This document shows positions 1 to 9,463 of a DNA stretch of 44,458 nucleotides, in pieces. The translations under genes were made by a program, and so were the position numbers. Source of the stretch: Streptomyces sp. A0642 (lineage in GTDB: Bacteria > Actinomycetota > Actinomycetes > Streptomycetales > Streptomycetaceae); assembly GCF_004795105.1 (NCBI RefSeq), contig NZ_SSBL01000040.1:1-44458 (forward strand), given 5' to 3'. The notes beneath the pieces were generated by a model that was not told where the DNA came from, did not search any database, and saw only the letters and a list, made by a program, of their open reading frames with translations. The first letter of the stretch is position 1, and each line of letters opens with the position of its first letter.

Positions 1-6
1 GCGCGA

Positions 7-1776
<1,770 letters not shown>

Positions 1777-1964
1777 CAGCTGGCTGCCGTTTCCGTAGGG
1801 GTACAAGGGATGTCGTCAAGTATCCCATGGGCGTAAAGCGGTTTACGAGCTCGCTCGACGGCCCGGCCGCGCGCCCCCGTAAAGCCGTTTTCGCGCTGTG
1901 GGCGGTACCTGGGAGAATGGTCGGTGCCCCTACGAGTCCTACAAGAGAGAAGGACGTGCCGACC

Positions 1965-3722
1965 GTGGCTCAGAGTCAGAGCAGCACCGAGACCGACTGG
2001 GTCTCCCGCTTCGCGGACGAGGTCATCGCCGAATCGGAGCGTCGTGCGCCTGGCAAACCGGTCGTCGTCGCGTCCGGCCTCTCCCCGTCGGGCCCGATCC
2101 ACCTGGGCAACCTGCGCGAGGTCATGACCCCGCACCTGGTCGCCGACGAGATCCGCCGCCGCGGGTACACCGTGCGGCACCTGATCTCGTGGGACGACTA
2201 CGACCGCTACCGCAAGGTGCCGAACGGCGTCGAGGGCGTCGACGCGTCCTGGGCCGATCACATCGGCAAGCCGCTGACCTCGGTGCCCGCCCCGGCCGGT
2301 TCCTCGTATCCGAACTGGGCCGAGCACTTCAAGGCCGCCATGACGGCGGCCCTGGACGAGCTGGGCGTCGAGTACGACGGAATCAGCCAGACGGAGCAGT
2401 ACCTGGCGGGGACGTACCGCGAGCAGATCCTGCACGCGATGCGGCACCGCGCCGACATCGACGCCGTGCTCGACCGGTACCGGACCAAGAAGGACCCGGC
2501 CGCGGCCGGGGCCAAGGGCGGGAAGAAGCCGCAGCAGCAGAAGAAGGCCGACGAGGCCGAGCTGGAGGCCGAGGCGGGCTCCGGTGCGGCGAGCGAGGAC
2601 GACGGCAGCGGCGGTTCGGCCGGCTACTTCCCGTACAAGCCCTACTGCGGCAACTGCGAGAAGGACCTGACGACGGTCACGTCGTACGACGACGACAGCA
2701 CGGAGCTGAACTACACCTGCACGGCCTGCGGCTTCGCCGAGACCGTGCGGCTGAAGGAGTTCAACCGCGGCAAGCTCGTCTGGAAGGTCGACTGGCCGAT
2801 GCGCTGGGCGTACGAGGGCGTGATCTTCGAGCCGAGCGGGGTGGACCACTCCTCGCCCGGTTCGTCGTTCGTCGTCGGCGGCCAGATCGTCCGCGAGATC
2901 TTCGACGGGGTCCAGCCGATCGGACCGATGTACGCGTTCGTCGGCATCTCCGGCATGGCGAAGATGTCCTCCTCCAAGGGCGGCGTGCCCACCCCGGCCG
3001 ACGCGCTGAAGATCATGGAGGCGCCGCTGCTGCGCTGGCTGTACGCCCGCCGCAGGCCCAACCAGTCCTTCAAGATCGCCTTCGACCAGGAGATCCAGCG
3101 GCTGTACGACGAGTGGGACTCGCTGGGACGCAAGGTCGCCGACGGTTCGGTGCTGCCGGCGGACGCCGCCGCGTACGCCCGGGCGATCGGGACGGCCGCG
3201 GGTGAGCTGCCGAGCACGCCGCGTCCGCTGCCGTACCGGACGCTCGCTTCGGTCGCCGACATCACGGCCGGGGCCGAGGACCAGACGCTGCGCATCCTCA
3301 GCGAGCTGGACCCCTCGCACCCGCTGGCCTCGCTGGACGAGGCCAGGCCGCGGCTCGACCGGGCCGAGAACTGGATCACCACCCAGGTCCCGGCCGAGGC
3401 CCGCACCGTCGTCCGCGACGAGCCGGACAAGGAACTGCTCGGCTCGCTGGACGAACAGGGGCGCGAGTCGTTGCGGCTGCTCCTGGAAGGGCTGGACTCG
3501 CACTGGTCGCTGGACGGGCTGACCACGCTCGTCTACGGCGTGCCGAAGGTGATGGAGGGGCTGGAGGCCGATGCCAAGCCGACGCCCGAGCTGAAGGCGG
3601 CGCAGCGGTCGTTCTTCGCGCTGCTGTACCGGCTGCTGGTCAGCCGGGACACCGGGCCGCGCCTGCCCACGCTGCTGCTGGCCGTGGGGGCTGACCGGGT
3701 GCGGAGGCTGCTGGGCGCGTAG
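1965..3722 (+). CDS. lysS: Lysyl-tRNA synthetase, class I
   Basis: Charges tRNA-Lys with lysine, using the archaeal-type class I fold that actinobacteria often carry. The HIGH motif appears as HLGN near residue 46 and the KMSKS motif as KMSSS at residue 333. A Cys4 zinc ribbon (CGNC from residue 228, then CTAC) interrupts the core. It is preceded by a low-complexity Lys/Glu/Ala/Gly-rich linker, probably a flexible loop. Two GTG codons compete as start: 1956 and 1965. GTG 1965 has GAAGGA at a normal distance, whereas at 1956 it would be too close. The product is about 585 residues. A strong hairpin follows, marking the end of the housekeeping unit. Confidence 0.95.
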   Translation: MAQSQSSTETDWVSRFADEVIAESERRAPGKPVVVASGLSPSGPIHLGNLREVMTPHLVADEIRRRGYTVRHLISWDDYDRYRKVPNGVEGVDASWADHIGKPLTSVPAPAGSSYPNWAEHFKAAMTAALDELGVEYDGISQTEQYLAGTYREQILHAMRHRADIDAVLDRYRTKKDPAAAGAKGGKKPQQQKKADEAELEAEAGSGAASEDDGSGGSAGYFPYKPYCGNCEKDLTTVTSYDDDSTELNYTCTACGFAETVRLKEFNRGKLVWKVDWPMRWAYEGVIFEPSGVDHSSPGSSFVVGGQIVREIFDGVQPIGPMYAFVGISGMAKMSSSKGGVPTPADALKIMEAPLLRWLYARRRPNQSFKIAFDQEIQRLYDEWDSLGRKVADGSVLPADAAAYARAIGTAAGELPSTPRPLPYRTLASVADITAGAEDQTLRILSELDPSHPLASLDEARPRLDRAENWITTQVPAEARTVVRDEPDKELLGSLDEQGRESLRLLLEGLDSHWSLDGLTTLVYGVPKVMEGLEADAKPTPELKAAQRSFFALLYRLLVSRDTGPRLPTLLLAVGADRVRRLLGA

Positions 3723-3742
3723 CGCGCACGTACGCCCGTACG

Positions 3743-3784
3743 GCGAAGGGCCGTCACCCGGTGATCCGGGTGGCGGCCCTTCGT
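3743..3784 (+). terminator. Intrinsic terminator of lysS
   Basis: A 16-base stem (3746-3761 with 3766-3781, one G-T pair) closes a TGAT tetraloop, and the stem extends outward by about three more pairs. It lies 24 bases after the lysS stop. There is no long T run, as is usual in Streptomyces. It separates the housekeeping genes from the cluster. Confidence 0.85.
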
Positions 3785-4047
3785 TCACCCCCGCGGGGGG
3801 ATGCGCGGGGGTGGGTGCCTCACGGGGGTGAGGCACGTCTGTGGGGTGGCGCCGTGCGGGGTCGCGCGGTGCTGGGTGGCGCGGTGCTGGGTGGCGCTGT
3901 CCCGGTCGGTGGTGCTCGGTCGCGTGACGCCGGGTGGCGCTGTGCTCGGTGGGGGAGGCCGGCGCCGCTTCGGTGAGCTCCGGAGTGGGGTCCGGTGCTC
4001 TGCCTCTGCCTTTGCCTCTGTGTCTGCTTCTGCGGCAGCCGGCCGGC
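3785..4047. repeat. Non-coding border region with short tandem repeats
   Basis: No credible gene. Together with the terminator this makes 325 bases between the lysS and acyltransferase stop codons. It holds two exact adjacent copies of a 15-base unit, gcggtgctgggtggc (3866-3880 and 3881-3895), then degenerate relatives of it. At about 3997-4032 there is a run of CTCTGC-like hexamers. The low-complexity DNA lies at the junction between the housekeeping genes and the cluster. Confidence 0.6.
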
Positions 4048-4986
4048 TCAGGCCGTGGGGACCATGGACGTCTGCGGGTCGGAGAACGTGTCGCGCGGCA
4101 CCTTCGGGACGGTGGCCTTGGCGAGGCCCGTCAGGGTCTTGCCCGGGCCGATCTCCATCAGGCGGTCGCAGGCCAGTTCCTCGGTCAGCGTCTGCAGTGT
4201 GTCCGACCAGCGGACCGGCGCCGTGAGCTGGTGGCGCAGCAGCTCGGCCCAGTGCGGCCCGCCGCGGTAGGCGCGGGCGTCCACGTTGGCGACGACCGCC
4301 GAATGACCCGGCATGAACCGTGCCGTGGCCAGGGCCGCGGCGAACGGCTCGACCGCCTCGGCCATGAGCGGGGTGTGGAACGCCCCGCCGACCGTCAGCG
4401 CCACCACTTTCGCCGCCCCCGCCCGCTCCGCCGCCCGGGAGCAGCGCTCCACGTCGGCCGCCAGGCCCGCGATGACCGTCTGCTGGGGCGAGTTGAGGTT
4501 GGCCACCCACACCTGGCCGCCGTCGGCGTGGATCTCGTCGACGACGTCCTGCGCCTGGGCCGCGTCCAGGCCGAGGACCGCGGCCATCGCGCCGTTCGCC
4601 CGTGCGCAGGCCGTCTGCATCGCCGCGCCGCGCGCCACGATCAGGCGGACCGCGTCCTGCGGGTCCAGGATGCCGGCGGCGACGAGCGCGGAGTACTCGC
4701 CCAGGCTGTGTCCGGCGCACGCACCGGGGAAGGCGGCCAGCGGGTGCTGGCGGCGCAGTTCCGTCAGGGCCACCATGGCCAGGGTGAAGGTGGTCAGCTG
4801 GGCGTTGTCGGTGCGCCGCAGCGTTTCCGTGCCGGCGTCCAGCAGGAGGGCCTCCATGTCCCGGCCCGCCGCCTCGGAGACCTCCGCCACCACGGACCAG
4901 CCAGGGGTGCGGTGCCAGGGCAGGCCCATGCCCGGACGCTGCGCTCCCTGGCCGGGAAACATGAGCGCCAGTCGGGTGCTCGTCAT
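4048..4986 (-). CDS. Malonyl-CoA:ACP acyltransferase (FabD-like)
   Basis: Transfers a malonyl-type extender from CoA to an acyl carrier protein. The 312-residue product has the full FabD/AT fold: an FPGQGAQ start, GHSLGE with nucleophile Ser94, GAFHTPLM with catalytic His204, and a conserved GPGKTL near the end. The start ATG 4986 has AAGGAG ten bases upstream. A longer in-frame extension to 5307 lacks family similarity. It lies in the BGC and not in a fab operon. It is therefore probably the dedicated malonyl loader for the type II ACP at 41.1 kb, which has no acyltransferase in its own operon (inference). Housekeeping FabD should exist elsewhere in the genome. Confidence 0.9.
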   Translation of the reverse strand: MTSTRLALMFPGQGAQRPGMGLPWHRTPGWSVVAEVSEAAGRDMEALLLDAGTETLRRTDNAQLTTFTLAMVALTELRRQHPLAAFPGACAGHSLGEYSALVAAGILDPQDAVRLIVARGAAMQTACARANGAMAAVLGLDAAQAQDVVDEIHADGGQVWVANLNSPQQTVIAGLAADVERCSRAAERAGAAKVVALTVGGAFHTPLMAEAVEPFAAALATARFMPGHSAVVANVDARAYRGGPHWAELLRHQLTAPVRWSDTLQTLTEELACDRLMEIGPGKTLTGLAKATVPKVPRDTFSDPQTSMVPTA

Positions 4987-5130
4987 CGTCTTCCGTCTCC
5001 TTCCTGCGGCCGGGGGCGTTGTGTCACTGGGCGGTGTGTCACCGGGCGGTGGGGAACGCCTTCCCGTCCGCCGGCACGCGTTCCCCGCCACTCGTCTCAG
5101 TGACTTTTCCCATTCCCGGATACCGCGGTC

Positions 5131-5152
5131 CGGATCGCATTGTTGCGATCCG
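5131..5152. promoter_or_regulatory. Perfect inverted repeat upstream of the acyltransferase gene
   Basis: CGGATCGCA-TTGT-TGCGATCCG is a perfect 9+9 base inverted repeat with a 4-base spacer, 145 bases upstream of the minus-strand acyltransferase start. It is followed by TTGTTTTC on the plus strand, so it resembles an intrinsic terminator. However, no plus-strand gene ends nearby. An operator in the acyltransferase promoter region, or a terminator of antisense transcripts, are both possible. Confidence 0.45.
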
Positions 5153-5172
5153 TTGTTTTCTCCGGTGATGAA

Positions 5173-5217
5173 ACCACTCAACCGCCGCGCGAGGTCCGTG
5201 TGTTGCACTTGAGTGGT
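5173..5217. promoter_or_regulatory. Spaced inverted repeat (ACCACTCAA / TTGAGTGGT)
   Basis: ACCACTCAA at 5173-5181 is repeated inverted as TTGAGTGGT at 5209-5217, 27 bases apart, in the 333-base gap (4987-5319) between the acyltransferase and prenyltransferase genes. Otherwise this gap holds no gene that I can support. The two arms may be regulator half-sites in the acyltransferase promoter. Confidence 0.35.
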
Positions 5218-5319
5218 GGGTGAATGCGCCTTTGGAAGGGGGGGTGTTCCTTTGTGTTTCCGGGCGGTCCGGGGTGCCGGTACGTGTGCTGACCGAACAG
5301 CGGGCACCGAATGCCGGGT

Positions 5320-6315
5320 TCAGGCGAGGGCCTGGCCGAGCAGGGCCAGATGTGCGCAGTGCTGCGTGACCATGAAGAAGCGGTACGGACGCCGACGCAG
5401 GTGGCGGTCGTCGGAGGCGTCGCCCGCGAGCGTCACGGCGGCCAGTGCCAGCCCGCCCACGAGGACGACGCACGCGGTCGGCAGCTGTTCCGGCGCCCAG
5501 CGCAGCGCTCCGGCGGTGAAGAAGCCGCCCACGGCGCACGCGCCCACCGCGACGAGGACGCGGGTGCGCCGCTCGCCCAGGGTGACGGCCCAGGTTCGGC
5601 GGCCCGCGGCGGCGTCGCCCTCGATGTCGGAGAAGTCCTTGGCGACCGCGCCGACCAGTGCCATCCACAGGGACATGGCGAGGGCCGTCAGGAACAGCGC
5701 GGGCGAGGTCGGTGAGACGCCGACCGCGAGCGGCCCGGCGGCGTAGGTGAGCAGCCCGGACAGGAACACCACGCCCATAGCGGCGGGGGTGCGGTTCTTC
5801 CAGACGGTGCGGGGCGCCGAGTAGGCGTGACCGAGCAGCAGCATCGCCGCGCACAGCAGCACGGGGCCGAGCCCGGCGCACGCCGCGGATATGAGTGAGC
5901 CGACGGCCGCGCCGCGGGCGACGAGCAGGGCGGAGCGGCGGGGCAGCCGGCCGCTCGCTATCGGCCGGGCCGAGCCGTTGACCTGGTCTTCGTGGAAATC
6001 CATGCACCCGTTGTAGAGGTAGGTGTAGAAGATGGCGCCGAACCATGCGAGGGAGCCGAACACCGCCTGGAAAACCGATCGTGCGCCGATGGCCGGATCC
6101 GCCGCGAGCGCCAGCGCGATGCCGGCGAAATAGCGGAGCTGGAAGGCCATGAGAACGGCGGGTCGGGATTCTTCGATGCAGAGCCGTAAAATGCTGGGAA
6201 CCCGGTACTTCGGACCACTGGGTGCCGTAACAGGCAGTGGCTGTAACGTCGCCATAGGCATGCCCAGGAGCCTAGGCATGAGCAGGTGTGCCTGACTGTT
6301 CTGCAAATGAGCCAT
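5320..6315 (-). CDS. UbiA-family prenyltransferase
   Basis: Integral-membrane prenyl transferase of the UbiA superfamily, which attaches an isoprenyl chain to an aromatic or other acceptor with loss of pyrophosphate. The 331-residue product has both Asp-rich Mg/pyrophosphate motifs: N102-D106-D110 in NGCMDFHED followed by ARPIASG, and the second motif DIEGD at 230-234. Several hydrophobic segments alternate with short loops, giving about eight to nine probable membrane helices. The start ATG 6315 has AGAGG six bases upstream. The acceptor is unknown. An anthranilate- or indole-derived aromatic from the trp genes of this cluster is plausible. The lipid-linked phosphoribose and chlorophyll/menaquinone branches of the family are alternatives. 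Confidence 0.87.
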   Translation of the reverse strand: MAHLQNSQAHLLMPRLLGMPMATLQPLPVTAPSGPKYRVPSILRLCIEESRPAVLMAFQLRYFAGIALALAADPAIGARSVFQAVFGSLAWFGAIFYTYLYNGCMDFHEDQVNGSARPIASGRLPRRSALLVARGAAVGSLISAACAGLGPVLLCAAMLLLGHAYSAPRTVWKNRTPAAMGVVFLSGLLTYAAGPLAVGVSPTSPALFLTALAMSLWMALVGAVAKDFSDIEGDAAAGRRTWAVTLGERRTRVLVAVGACAVGGFFTAGALRWAPEQLPTACVVLVGGLALAAVTLAGDASDDRHLRRRPYRFFMVTQHCAHLALLGQALA

Positions 6316-6320
6316 GGCTA

Positions 6321-6332
6321 CCTCTAAAGAGG
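6321..6332. promoter_or_regulatory. 12-base palindrome over the prenyltransferase ribosome-binding site
   Basis: CCTCTAAAGAGG is a perfect palindrome whose minus-strand copy provides the AGAGG Shine-Dalgarno of the UbiA-like gene. A protein bound here, or RNA pairing, could block translation or transcription. The rest of the 301-base divergent gap up to 6616 shows G/C-rich near-repeats (two GTACGGGCC blocks near 6400-6430) and no gene. Confidence 0.35.
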
Positions 6333-6616
6333 CACGGAATACCGGCGGGTCGGATTCCGAATTCTCCCGGCGCCGGAGCGGTCCGCCCCTCCTGCCGTAC
6401 GGGCCGCCGCGCTTCCTTTCGTACGGGCCCCCGTGCTCCCTCCGGTCCGGGCCCGGTGCTCCCTCTGGTACGCCGGACCCCCGCCGAAGTGGACCCCCCG
6501 CCCGCCTCCCGCCCGCGCTTCGCTGGTGAGAAGGCGGGCGCCGTACTTTCCGGCACCCCGCTTCCCGTCATGGGCCGTTGGCAGCCCTGGTCCGTTTCCG
6601 ACCCCGGGAAGCCCTC

Positions 6617-7444
6617 ATGCGCACCCTGCTGTCCTCAGCCCTGCCCTCATCCGTGTCCGGGTATCCGACGCCTTCGTATCCGCCCCACCCGTCGTACCCG
6701 CCCGATGCCTCGCCTGTCCCTTTTCCCTTTCCCGGCGTCCCGGCCCTCGGGTCCGGGGAGATACACGTCTGGTCCGTCCCCCTGGACCGCGTCCCGGCCG
6801 GCGGCGCGGACGCGGTCCTCGATCCCGGCGAACGCGCCCGCGCGGCGCGGATCCGGCACCCCGTCGCGCAGTGGCGCTACCGGCGCGCCCATCTCGCTCT
6901 GCGCACCGTGCTCGGCGGGTACCTCGGCGTGGCTCCCGGTCTGCCGCGCTTCACCCGCCGCTGCCCCGAGCCGGAGGTGTGCGGTGACTGCGGCCGCGGG
7001 CGGCCGGTGCTCGTGGAGGGGCCATGGCCGGATCTCGGCTTCAGCCTGTCTCATTCCGGGGCGGCCGCTTTGGTGGGTGTGGCGGAGGAGCCGGGCGCGA
7101 TCGGCGTCGATGTCGAGCGGCTCCGTGCCTCTTTCGACTGGAGCCGGGTGCCGGCCGTCGGGGAACAAGACCGGATTACTGGATTCCGTACCTGGACCGC
7201 GGTCGAGGCGGTGGGCAAAGCGGCCGGTACGGGTCTGCGTACCCCCGTCTCGATCGATGCCCGGGGGCCCGACGGGCTGCGGCGTGCGCACAGGTCAGGG
7301 GATTCCTCCGACTGGTACGTTCACGACGTGGACTGCCCTGACGGATATGTCGGCTGCGTTGCCACGGCCATCCCGGAGGCTGTGGTAAGCGTTTTCTCGT
7401 GGCCGTCGTACACCTTGTCTCAGAACGTGGGACGGGTGGAGTGA
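6617..7444 (+). CDS. 4'-phosphopantetheinyl transferase (Sfp type)
   Basis: Converts apo carrier protein to holo form by moving phosphopantetheine from CoA to a serine. The conserved PPTase elements are FSLSHSG (142-148), GVDVE (163-167, Mg ligands Asp and Glu) and W193-TAVEA-VGK201, which continues AAGTGL. A Pro/Tyr-rich N-terminus of about 40 residues precedes the fold and may be partly untranslated. ATG 6617 is preferred over TTG 6578, which only extends that low-complexity tail. The natural client in this window is the type II ACP at 41.1 kb (Ser45). It diverges from the prenyltransferase gene and is followed 69 bases later by the sensor kinase gene. Confidence 0.9.
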   Translation: MRTLLSSALPSSVSGYPTPSYPPHPSYPPDASPVPFPFPGVPALGSGEIHVWSVPLDRVPAGGADAVLDPGERARAARIRHPVAQWRYRRAHLALRTVLGGYLGVAPGLPRFTRRCPEPEVCGDCGRGRPVLVEGPWPDLGFSLSHSGAAALVGVAEEPGAIGVDVERLRASFDWSRVPAVGEQDRITGFRTWTAVEAVGKAAGTGLRTPVSIDARGPDGLRRAHRSGDSSDWYVHDVDCPDGYVGCVATAIPEAVVSVFSWPSYTLSQNVGRVE

Positions 7445-7513
7445 TGTTGACATTCTGTAACCGTACGATGATGATCCGAGAGTCGGTTTCTGGTGAGGGT
7501 GGGGGCTCTTCTG

Positions 7514-8620
7514 ATGCATTCAGGTTTTATTGAATCCGACACAGCCGAACAACTGCTGGGGCGGACTCAGGAATTACTGTCCGACTACCGGGACCAGCTC
7601 GAAAAGATCAAAAGCCCTCTGGTCGCCACCGACAAGACCTGGCATACCTGCGCCCTGCAGGCCGAGCGGATCATCCGGGACTGTGCGGAGAGCCTGCGGC
7701 ACGGCCGGGCCGACGTACGCGACCGGCTGATCCAACAGGTAGAGGGCTTGGGCGTGGAGCGGGCGACGCAGGGGATCGACGCCGTCCACTCCATCCGCGC
7801 CGGACTCATCCTCTTCGACATCGTCTTCGACGCGCTCGGCCGGGCGATGGTGGACTCTCCCGCCGCGTTCGACGGTTTCCAGGCCGGTGTGCGGACGTTG
7901 CAGCGGGGGATCGGCAGGAGGCTGGAGGCCGGGGCGATCGGCCACGACACCTATCTGCTGAACACCGTGCGGGAGGTCAACGCGGCCAGCCAGCGGCAGT
8001 TGGCCCGCGAGATCCACGACCACCTGGGCAACCACGTCAGCCTCGCCCTGCGCCGTATCGAGCTGCACGAACTGACCTGGGAATCCAGACCCGACGAGGT
8101 CGCCGCGCGCATCGGCGCCGTCAAGGACACCCTCACCGAGGCCCTCGGCATCATCCGCGACCTGGTCACCCAGTTGCGCCGCGCGGACCGCGAAGGCACG
8201 TTGGAGTCGGCGTTCACCGCGTTCCTGGAGTCGATGGAGATCACCCCCTCCAAGGTCCGGATCCAGGTCAACGGCAGCGAGGAATGGGCCACGCAGGACG
8301 TGCTCGACGAGGTGTTCCTCGTGGTGCGGGAGTGCCTGCGCAACTCCCTGGCCCACGCCGACGCCGAGCACGTGCTCGCGGCGGTGGACATCGCGCCGTA
8401 CAAACTGCAGGCGCTGATCGAGGACGACGGGCACGGCTTCGACGTCTCCGCGGTCCACATGGCCGGCCGGGCGAACGGGATCGCGTCGGCCACCGAACGG
8501 GTCGAACTCCTCGGCGGCACGATCCTGTTCACCAGCGCGCCCGACGACGGCGGCACGCGCGTCACGATCACGATCCCCCTGATGGACCTTCCAGGTGATT
8601 CCGTTGAACGCGCGACCTGA
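7514..8620 (+). CDS. Soluble NarL-type sensor histidine kinase
   Basis: Histidine kinase partner of the next gene. The 368-residue protein has no membrane segment. An N-terminal, mostly helical sensing region of about 150 residues leads into the HisKA_3 dimerisation helix, with phospho-acceptor His168 in REIHDHLGN. The ATPase domain follows, with N box ECLRNSLAHA, G1 box DDGHGFD and a later GIASATERVELLGG. ATG 7514 is chosen over GTG 7493 because a GAGGGTGGGGG purine tract precedes it. The stop lies 26 bases inside the response-regulator gene, so the two are translationally coupled. The signal is unknown. A cytoplasmic metabolite or pathway intermediate is plausible. Confidence 0.9.
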   Translation: MHSGFIESDTAEQLLGRTQELLSDYRDQLEKIKSPLVATDKTWHTCALQAERIIRDCAESLRHGRADVRDRLIQQVEGLGVERATQGIDAVHSIRAGLILFDIVFDALGRAMVDSPAAFDGFQAGVRTLQRGIGRRLEAGAIGHDTYLLNTVREVNAASQRQLAREIHDHLGNHVSLALRRIELHELTWESRPDEVAARIGAVKDTLTEALGIIRDLVTQLRRADREGTLESAFTAFLESMEITPSKVRIQVNGSEEWATQDVLDEVFLVVRECLRNSLAHADAEHVLAAVDIAPYKLQALIEDDGHGFDVSAVHMAGRANGIASATERVELLGGTILFTSAPDDGGTRVTITIPLMDLPGDSVERAT

Positions 8621-9278
8621 ACTGATCCGCATCCTCGCGGCCGACGACCACACGCTGCTGCGCACCGCGCTGGCCGAACTGCTCAACGCGGAGGACGACC
8701 TGCAGGTCGTGGCCCAGGCGAGCAGCGGGCGGGGACTCGTGGAGCTGGTGGAGCGGCATCAGCCGCATGTGGTGCTGCTCGACGTGGAGATGCCCGACCA
8801 CCACCCCAGGGCGGCGGTACGCGGACTGCTGGAACGATTCCCCAGTCTGCGCATCATCATCCTGACCATGTACGACGACCAGCCGCTCGTCCACGAACTG
8901 CTGCAGCTGGGAGCCCGGGGCTACCTGCACAAGAGCGTGTCGCGGGCTGCCCTGCTCAGCGCCGTCCGCAACGCCGCGCGGGAGGACGACCAGATCACCA
9001 TCCTGGTGCCGCGCTCCGGCTACACGGCGGGCGGCGACCAGCCGCACGACCAGGAAGCCGGTCCGGTCTCGCCGCGCGAGCGCGAGGTGCTGACGTGTGT
9101 CGCGGAGGCCATGAGCAACCGGCAGATCGCGGCCAGGCTCGGCATCACCGAAGGCACCGTCAAGCGCCATCTGCGCAACATCTTCGACAAGCTGGACGCG
9201 GTGTCGCGCATCGACGCGGTGAACAAGGCGCTGGCCCAGAAACTGATCGCGGCGCCGCGCGGCCGCTCGATGCGCTGA
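8595..9278 (+). CDS. NarL/LuxR-family response regulator
   Basis: DNA-binding partner of the kinase. The receiver domain (residues 1-130) has acidic residues DD near 17-18, phospho-acceptor Asp63 in VVLLDVEMPD, and Lys in GYLHKS. The C-terminal LuxR-type helix-turn-helix is clear: SPREREVLTCVAEAMSNRQI, then GTVKRHLRNIFDKL. GTG 8595 overlaps the kinase end by 26 bases and lacks a strong Shine-Dalgarno, consistent with coupled translation. The genes next to the PPTase gene and the MocR gene are its likely targets (inference). Confidence 0.92.
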   Translation: MIPLNARPELIRILAADDHTLLRTALAELLNAEDDLQVVAQASSGRGLVELVERHQPHVVLLDVEMPDHHPRAAVRGLLERFPSLRIIILTMYDDQPLVHELLQLGARGYLHKSVSRAALLSAVRNAAREDDQITILVPRSGYTAGGDQPHDQEAGPVSPREREVLTCVAEAMSNRQIAARLGITEGTVKRHLRNIFDKLDAVSRIDAVNKALAQKLIAAPRGRSMR

Positions 9279-9331
9279 GAGGCTTTTCCCGGACACGACA
9301 CGCGTCCAGGGGCGCGCCGCACAGGCGCCTC

Positions 9332-9463
9332 GCGCCCTCGGGCCGCCTCAGGTGCGCCGTATCCGCGCCCTCGGGCCGCCTGAGCGGTGCTGCGCCCGCG
9401 CCGTCGGGCCGCCTCAGGTGCGCCGCACCCGCGCCCCCGGGCCGCTTCAGCGGCGGCGCGCGT
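9332..9463. repeat. Four tandem 33-base repeats
   Basis: Four adjacent, imperfect 33-base units start at 9332, 9365, 9398 and 9431. Each begins gcgcc[c/g][t/c]cgggccgc and is otherwise G/C-rich. The last unit contains the stop codon of the MocR gene, so the array runs from the MocR 3' end across most of the convergent gap with the response-regulator gene. The unit is 11 codons long, so out-of-frame readings give 11-residue peptide repeats. I see no hairpin terminator here. Confidence 0.8.

Noticed and set aside
3785..4720. 311-residue minus-strand ORF overlapping the acyltransferase
   Set aside because: Alternate-frame reading of the acyltransferase gene and repeat DNA; Gly/Arg/Pro-rich without family motifs.
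5131..5160. Plus-strand intrinsic terminator (hairpin followed by TTGTTTTC)
   Set aside because: The hairpin is real, but no plus-strand gene ends upstream, so I prefer an operator. It could still stop antisense transcription.
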